Assembly: GCA_029204225.1 (NCBI GenBank)
Contig: MU832251.1
Span: forward strand, 16,881 to 80,880
Reading direction: 5' to 3'
Length of the DNA: 64,000 bases
Origin: Diphasiastrum complanatum
Taxonomy: Eukaryota; Streptophyta; Lycopodiopsida; Lycopodiales; Lycopodiaceae
Both the position numbers and the translations under genes were made by a program. This document shows positions 58,213-64,000 of this stretch, piece after piece. Within the stretch, counting starts at the first letter, position 1. The number at the start of each line of letters is the position of its first letter. The notes below the pieces were generated by a model, which did not search any database, was not told the origin of the DNA, and saw only the letters and a program-made list of their open reading frames with translations.

Positions 58213-58346
58213 CACATCCTAGCAACCAAGAAGCTTCCCTGAATGAGCTCGCCAAATTAAGAGCCTAGCATTTAACGCCGATGTCTTATGGAGCGCATTG
58301 TATAGGCGTTGATTTTAAATGAAAAACAAAAGCGTTGACATTGTTT
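58213..58346 (+). repeat. Dispersed repeat, copy 2
   Basis: Matches 45422-45552 in the same orientation, with scattered substitutions and a few small length differences. Confidence 0.75.
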
Positions 58347-58349
58347 ATA

Positions 58350-59690
58350 GAAACTGTGTGAGCCAGTACTTAAGATGTGAACCAGTAAGATTAATTGATG
58401 TCCTGGCCCCTCGTGAAGACGCCAACCCACATGCACCTCATTTGTTTTCATCGTGCAAAGGTATTGTCTTAATTCTTAAAGAAAAACAACGAACCTTATG
58501 AAAACTTCCATCATTTGGATATTTGAGAAATTTGTGTTAAAAATTGGACACATTAATCGAGCATATGTGATCTTAAGAATGTCAATTTTTCCATGGTCTT
58601 GAATGAGAAATGGGGCTAGTAGCCAGTCACCCAATATTCATAGACTTTTTATTTGGTCGAGTGCTTGGGTTTTGAAGATGTACACAAGGAATGGAACATA
58701 CTGTACACCAGAGAGAACCCTTTGTTAAATGACAGTTGATTTCCAATCAACTTGACCTCACCTAGAGCTTTTGGCACGACAAGTACCCCCACACTATATC
58801 ATCCTCTTATTTGCCCTCTCTAGCTTCATTGATGCACTTTTCTTAAAGAACATTTCATAAATAGTAAGCTTTGAATGGAACGACCATATTTTGACCATTT
58901 TCGCCCTAAGTTGACCAAATCAATTGCGAAACATAGAGTGAGACCAAAATGACAAATGGAATGTGAACATGATGTGAATGATTGCATAAATATCAAGAAA
59001 AAATTAGAATTGATCAAGTTTGACCAAAACTTTTCATTTATAGTAAGCCACAATTGATTGTCCATAAATTGCTCATTTATCTCCGATTTGAACGTGACTT
59101 GAACAAATAGGATGGTGGTGATTTAATTCATTTTGTCTTTGATTTTCTTGAATTTATGTCCCTGAAATAGAAAATTATAAAAATGGCTTATTTTCAGTTC
59201 AACAAAATTGACCATGTCTTGGTCTAATTTTGACCTTTCTAATCTCTCTTGGATTTGCTTCGTTTTTCACGAAACTGTTAGATTTCTTATGCTCAGCTTT
59301 AAAGAAAATCGTCAAGTAATGAGCATCTTGAAAACGGAAGGCCGAGAACATGATTCCGGACCTTCACATTTTTTCCCCTTTTAAAGTAATAGCTTGAAGT
59401 AATAACTTCAGCTTGTTGAACGTGATAACGCTGGCTACAGATAAAAACTCTGATTGAAAGAGAAATTCTATTAACTCAATTAACACTTACATAGCTTGAA
59501 TCAGCTAATATATAGATTTACAAGTGTTGAAAAACAAAATATCTTACAAGCCCTTAATGCTATTTACGCTAATCTTTGCATATGTACAAAGTTGGTAACC
59601 GCCAACCACCTTTGGGATATTTGGTTGTCCAGCTGTTTTAGGGTTGCAACTCCTGAAGGTTCCCTTACACTAAAGGTATGTAAATCCCTA
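58350..59690. other. Intergenic DNA, no feature seen
   Basis: Short frames only; no motif recognised. Confidence 0.5.
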
Positions 59691-59704
59691 AGGCGCCCTT
59701 AGAT

Positions 59705-60050
59705 TTCAAGGCAGCGAAGAAGACGAAAAAGGTGAAAAAGTCAAAAAGTGCCTTATATTGAAGGCAGAGAAGAAGGCGAAGGTGTATTAAACTAAAGGCA
59801 GTGAAGAAGACGAAGATGTCTTAGATTACAGGCAGCAAAAAAAAGACGAAAAGGTAGAACGTGCCTTAAAAATAATCTCTAAGGCATTCTGGCCCTTTTG
59901 GTTAGTGTGTCATTTTTTTCGCTAAGGCGAAAAAGCGAAGGAGGCAAAAAAAACAAAGGTGCCTTAAGAATGGTTTCTAAGGCATTCTGGTCACTTGGCT
60001 AGTGTGTCGCATTTTTCGTTAAGGCAAAAAAATGAAGGTGCCTTACTTAG
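59705..60050 (+). repeat. Tandem repeats: AAGGCAG-GAAGAAGACGAA units and a 98-bp duplication
   Basis: AAGGCAG(C/A/T)GAAGAAG(A/G)CGAA-like units start near 59708, 59761, 59795 and 59829. Next is a 98-bp unit (GTGCCTTAA...TCTAAGGCATTCTGG...TAGTGTGTC...TAAGGC) present twice, from 59861 and 59959. AAGGC/GCCTT words are throughout. Confidence 0.7.
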
Positions 60051-60372
60051 AATTTGCTTTACACAGGAACACAGATCATGCTACACAGTAACACAGACAG
60101 AAAACACTTTCCACAACAAGCTCACATAGCAACTGTATTTCTCAAAACAAAATTACACTGTACATATAGTTGTTCACTCAGACAACCCATGCATGACCCA
60201 GGTTGCCATTGGCGGGATGCGTGTCCCGTCGACTTGCCTCGTGGCGAGGCCAACTGATCCTTATCCACTGATAGGACCCACAGTACAGTAGCACAGTGAT
60301 TCTACTTTAATTCTAACTCTCTCCCTTAAAGTAGAGTCTACTTTATATACAGTCATATACATAGCTTTAAAG

Positions 60373-60801
60373 TCAACAAACTTTAAGTACAGAAAGCTTT
60401 GATCTAAGCTTATCAAACTTTTCTCCAACAAGTGGCTTAGTGAAAATATCAGCTAGTTGTTCTTCTGTGCTACAATGAACAACATGAATTTCACAACTCA
60501 GCAGCCTCTCACGTATAAACTGATACTGAATTTTAATGTGTTTAGTTCTCGCATGGAACACTGGATTCTGTGCTAGCTGAATGCCACTCTGATTGTCGCT
60601 ATGTAATATCGTGGGATTTTTTTGCTTCATGCCAACTTCTTCCAAGATTTGTCTCAACCATATAGCTTCCTGTGTTGCACTACACATTGCCTTATACTCT
60701 GCCTCTGTGGTTGAAAGAGCAATTGTACTTTGCTTCTTACTAGACCAGGAAATGCAACTACCACAAAACTGGAATACATACCCTATGATGGATCTACGAT
60801 C
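60373..60801 (-). pseudogene. pol: Copia RNase H end, cut by a copia-A LTR
   Basis: The minus-strand frame is open from the junction at 60801 to 60373. Motifs: DRRSIIGYVFQFCGSCISWSSKKQ, ALSTTEAEYKAMCSATQEAIWL, ILHSDNQSGIQLAQNPVFHARTKHIKIQYQFIRE, ADIFTKPLVGEKFDKL. No stop lies within these 143 codons, so it is a fairly young or well-preserved relic. It is interrupted exactly where TGTTGAATTTCACACG of the copia-A LTR starts. Confidence 0.88.
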
Positions 60802-61540
60802 TGTTGAATTTCACACGTGTGGATTGTCCACAACATTTACTTGTGATCTCCTAAGGTGTGTAGATGCACCAAGATTAAGATTAGATTGAGATTCAAGATC
60901 AATCTTAGATCCTATGGCAAAAACACACTACTACATGCATTCAAACACTTCCAACTCTCACTCACACGTGTGGGAAGTATTCAAAAAATAATCTAAGTAG
61001 AAATAAGCTGCTCTCCTAGGGTAGAGAGAGAAAAAGCATCATGAGCTCTCGGGTAGAGAGAGAAAGCTAGAAATCCAATAACTCACAAAATCCATAAAAT
61101 CACCAAATCAATTAGCTTCAAAATGAGGAGTACAATGATACTAGTAGATCCACGAGCTACCACTATGCTTAACTATGATTGGACCATACTTTGTCACCTC
61201 TTGATCCTATTGGACCATTGATCCATGCACCTCTTAATTCTATTGGACTATATTCAAGCACACCTCAATTTCCTATTTGGACCTCACAAGGTTCCACCTC
61301 TAAATCCTATTGGACCTCTTGAAACTCATCAAACAAAAGCATTACACTTGTCTACACTCTAATTGGCACGTGTTTAGCCTCTTATTCTATTTTGGCTCAA
61401 TAGTGGCATTACAAGTGGAAATGCATAATTTGTCATCTATGCCAAATTTATTCCTATCAACATCCTACACCTAGATGCTTGATGTAAAAAAACATAAGAC
61501 CCCTATATCTAACATAGATAATCTTTTTCAATTCCTCACA
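60802..61540 (-). repeat. Third copia-A LTR
   Basis: 739 bp, full length, matching the LTRs at 17334 and 22829 with more differences than they show between themselves. It contains CACACGTGTG at 60812-60821 and the 33-bp repeat block. Confidence 0.92.
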
Positions 61541-61747
61541 CTCCTCCTAAAAAATTATCTATGAAGATTTGAGCATTGATCTTGAGGACGAGTTGACATG
61601 CTCCAAATAGATTTCTCCTCCAATAAGCATTTCTCTCACAAAATGGTGTGCCACTTCTATGTGCTTGCTTCTTGCATGAAATATGGGATTATTGGCAAGA
61701 TCTTGGGCCGAGATGTTATCACACTTGATCATTGGTAGATCATCCTT
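61541..61747 (-). pseudogene. Copia-A 3' internal end (purine tract and RNase H tail)
   Basis: It matches copia-A 18071-18360 (FHARSKHIEVAHHFVRE region) with an internal deletion of about 80 bp. It ends where the copia-C LTR begins, so this copy of copia-A is truncated. Confidence 0.85.
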
Positions 61748-62436
61748 GTGAAAAATTGCCTACATTGGCAAATCTAGCCATGTAGAATATTGTACATTTT
61801 GTCAATATTGTTTGTTGGTTACTTGAATGGCCAAAGTGCCACTTGTACATACACACCTAAAGTAGGTTACCACGAGTCAAGAGGAGTGGTTGTGTCTATG
61901 GTAGTGATTCCTACTTTGTAGGATCTAGACCATGATTTATGATGAGATTTGTACCTACCATGCACCTACCAAGCATGACTCTTGGATCTAGACTGGGGTT
62001 TTCACATTAGGGCAAGAAAGTGGAGTCTACTTCCTTATTACATGCTGGATTTTCACCTAACTTTGCAAAGGAAGTGTGTGTTACTATGTATTTCCATTCT
62101 CCATAGTGAGAAGATAGAAATTTTATGGAGCCTCAAGGAGAAACTCGAGTTTCCTCTCATTGTATGGTGATTACTCTATTTTTCCAATGAAACCCAGCTT
62201 TGGCACTTTGTAAACACTGTCTACAGGCCGTACTACAGCCTTATTTCCACACGTGTGGAGTTGGATTAGACTATTTGATCAATGCTTTGATTGTCTCTAT
62301 TTGTTTCCTATCAAGCTGCTAAACTAGATCTTGTTTTCTGATGACTAGTTTCTGATAGATTGTTTAACAAGCATACAATCACCTTGTGGATCATTCAAAG
62401 ATCCATTTATGGTCCTTAGTACTGGTACTTTTCACA
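61748..62436 (+). repeat. Copia-C 5' LTR
   Basis: TGTGAAAAATTGCC to CTTTTCACA, 689 bp. CACACGTGTG at 62248-62257. The start is shared with copia-B and with the fragment at 36458. Confidence 0.9.
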
Positions 62437-62449
62437 TGATATCAGAGCC
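62437..62449 (+). promoter_or_regulatory. Primer-binding site of copia-C
   Basis: TGATATCAGAGCC, the Met-type site with one mismatch (TGG to TGA), directly after the LTR. Confidence 0.85.
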
Positions 62450-63067
62450 AAGTACAAGGCCATTGATCTGTGTTTGAATCTAATCCAGTTTTAGCAGGTT
62501 TTGGTGCAAAAAGCTAGTATTGGAAGGGCGAGCTGGTATCCAGGTTTTTGGTGAGGGGATTTGATCCCAAACTTTTTCAGGATCAAAATCCGTACTGTTC
62601 ACACGTGTGGGCATCTCTGAACCAGCATTTAATAACCCATATTCATTGGATCATAGAAAATTCATATGGTGTCAGTTTGATGTAATTTTTGTGCAAATCC
62701 TAGGATAAGCTACCAAGATCACTTGCCATTGATTAGTTTTGAGTTTGTTTCATGAAAACTAATTAATCTAGGCTGATTTCAGACCTTCTTAAAGTGGAAA
62801 CCAGGTCTTGAAAGTACATCAAAGTGAATGAGAGAGATAGAGTCAGTTTTTGTCCAAGAATAGCCAAGATTGGCAAGATTTGCTTGAGTGTAGTTTTCAT
62901 CTCATCTTATCTTCATTCCAGCTTGTGAGGGAGTGATAGAACTGTGATTACAAATCCATCTGTTGGATTAGAAGTCAACATTTGAGTGAAACACTGCAAG
63001 TTTGAAACCTTTGTGAGTTTCAGGTCCAAACAAATCTATATCTTGTGTGTAGAATCTTGCTAGTAAG
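62450..63067 (+). other. Copia-C untranslated leader
   Basis: No ORF. It contains CACACGTGTG at 62600-62609, preceded by CCGTACTGTT. Confidence 0.75.
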
Positions 63068-63979
63068 ATGGGATCAGTGAGAGCCTACCATCTAGAAGCT
63101 AGTGAGAGGTTAAATTCTACCAATTATGCTATTTGGAAAGTGAGGATGGAGTCACTAATGATGCTCCAGGATCTTTATGAGTTTCTAATAGATGATGAAG
63201 ATGAACCTCTAGGTGCACATGAATTAGTGAGATACAAGAAGAGGTCTAGGCTTGCACTTCATTGTATTAAGATGAATGTAAGCAATGATCTTTTAAGGGA
63301 AGTATCATCATGTAAGAGTGCTAAAGAGGCTTGGGAATCTTTAAAATCTATCTATGAGTCTAGTAACACTTCGAGGGTTCTCATGCTTAGGAACCAGATT
63401 CTACAAAGCATGAAGAGGAGTGATGAGAATGCACAAGAATATGTGCTAAGAATCAAGTCTCTTAATAGGGAGTTAGCTTCCATTGGAGAGAAGATTCAAG
63501 ATAGTGAGCTTGTTCAGATTGTCCTAAATGGTCTAGGGAGTGGCTTTACAAATTTGGTCCAAAGCTTTGCAATCCAAGACACTTTGCCTACTATAGAAAA
63601 GCTACACAGTGTATTAGTAGCTGAAGAGTGTAGGATGTTGTATACCAATGCAAGAATGAATGCTATTTCTCTGCAGGATGGTGATGAGAAAGCTAATTTC
63701 TCATTTAAAAGCAAGAAGAAGACCAACGGCAAGAAGAAGCACTTCAAGGAGACCAAGGAGGAGGATGAGGCTTCAAGCTCGAAGGGCAAGATCAAAGACA
63801 AGTCCAAGTACAATGTTTTTTCTGTGGAAAGAAAGGACATTTTGCATCAGAATGTCTCAAGAAGAAGAAGGCACAAGAGAGCAAACAAAGCAACATTGCA
63901 CATCAGGAGGAAGAGGAGGATGAGAGTCATCATTGATGGTTTCCAACAAACCACCATCATCCAAGAGCAACACCAATGA
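63068..63979 (+). pseudogene. gag: Copia-C Gag, frameshifted before the zinc knuckle
   Basis: Start MGSVRAYHLEASERL at 63068, aligned with copia-A MGSSLLEPSERL. Copia Gag domain: YAIWKVRMESLMMLQDL, ALHCIKMNVSNDLL, LRNQILQSMKRSDENA. From about 63800 the homologous reading lies one frame over: a complete CX2CX4HX4C knuckle (CFFCGKKGHFASEC) is encoded at about 63811-63852, followed at the window edge by a WWIDSG protease start. So the 303-codon frame has a false C-terminus after a small indel near 63805. Confidence 0.88.
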
Positions 63980-64000
63980 TTCTTGGTGGATTGATAGTGG

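Larger units (their letters stand above)
61748..64000 (+). mobile_element. Ty1/copia element copia-C, 5' part (runs off the window)
   Basis: 5' LTR, PBS, leader, gag and the first residues of protease. The 3' LTR and target duplication lie beyond the window. It is inserted into the tail of a copia-A copy. Confidence 0.92.

Overview
The window reads as nuclear DNA from a land plant with a large, repeat-rich genome. Evidence: several Ty1/copia and Ty3/gypsy LTR retrotransposons with plant-type primer-binding sites (initiator-Met type TGGTATCAGAGC and TGGCGCC type), nested insertions, long GA/TC microsatellites, a BED zinc-finger fragment of hAT type and an ankyrin-repeat gene fragment with intron-like junctions. 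The species cannot be fixed from sequence alone. No rRNA, CRISPR, operon or complete single-copy host gene is visible.

Layout. 1-3850 holds no recognisable gene. 3860-4259 is the tail of a gypsy integrase. 4363-16702 is a full-length Ty3/gypsy element (LTRs of about 747 bp, target duplication TTGAA) with a Tat/Athila-like gag-pol broken by stops, frameshifts and loss of the reverse transcriptase active site. Unusually, 2.8 kb between pol and the 3' LTR encodes an extra protein: a globular N-terminal part, a P/S/T-rich linker, a coiled coil and a C-terminal domain. 16708-23747 is an old minus-strand copia relic split by a young minus-strand copia element (copia-A, 17334-23565, duplication AGAAG). 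23748-25455 holds an unrecognised ORF pair with an internal duplication, between two LTR fragments. 25460-34153 is an older minus-strand copia relic split by a very young plus-strand copia element (copia-B, 26526-32385, duplication TCTCT, LTRs indistinguishable by eye, one frameshift). 34160-36458 holds further copia LTR and pol debris. 36511-37688 is an ankyrin-repeat gene fragment.

37690-46350 is mostly low-information DNA with two inverted-repeat elements, a copia integrase relic, a BED-finger ORF behind a GA tract, and a short tRNA-related retroposon with a 13-bp target duplication. 46370-56670 is a mosaic of copia and gypsy fragments in both orientations. It includes a second, divergent copy of the start of the accessory protein and a second gag with the same unusual zinc-knuckle pair. 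56680-60370 is mostly empty apart from simple tandem repeats and a possible host pseudogene. 60373-64000 is a stack: copia RNase H, cut by a third copia-A LTR, followed by a third copia family (copia-C) whose 5' LTR, primer site and gag run off the right edge.

The coding content is almost entirely retrotransposon Gag and Pol (capsid, protease, integrase, reverse transcriptase, RNase H). The parts not explained by standard gag-pol are the gypsy accessory protein, the motif arrays around gag-pol, the 33-bp phased CCAAT repeats in the copia-A LTR, a shared CACACGTGTG site in three copia families, and the duplicated ORF at 23.8-25.3 kb.
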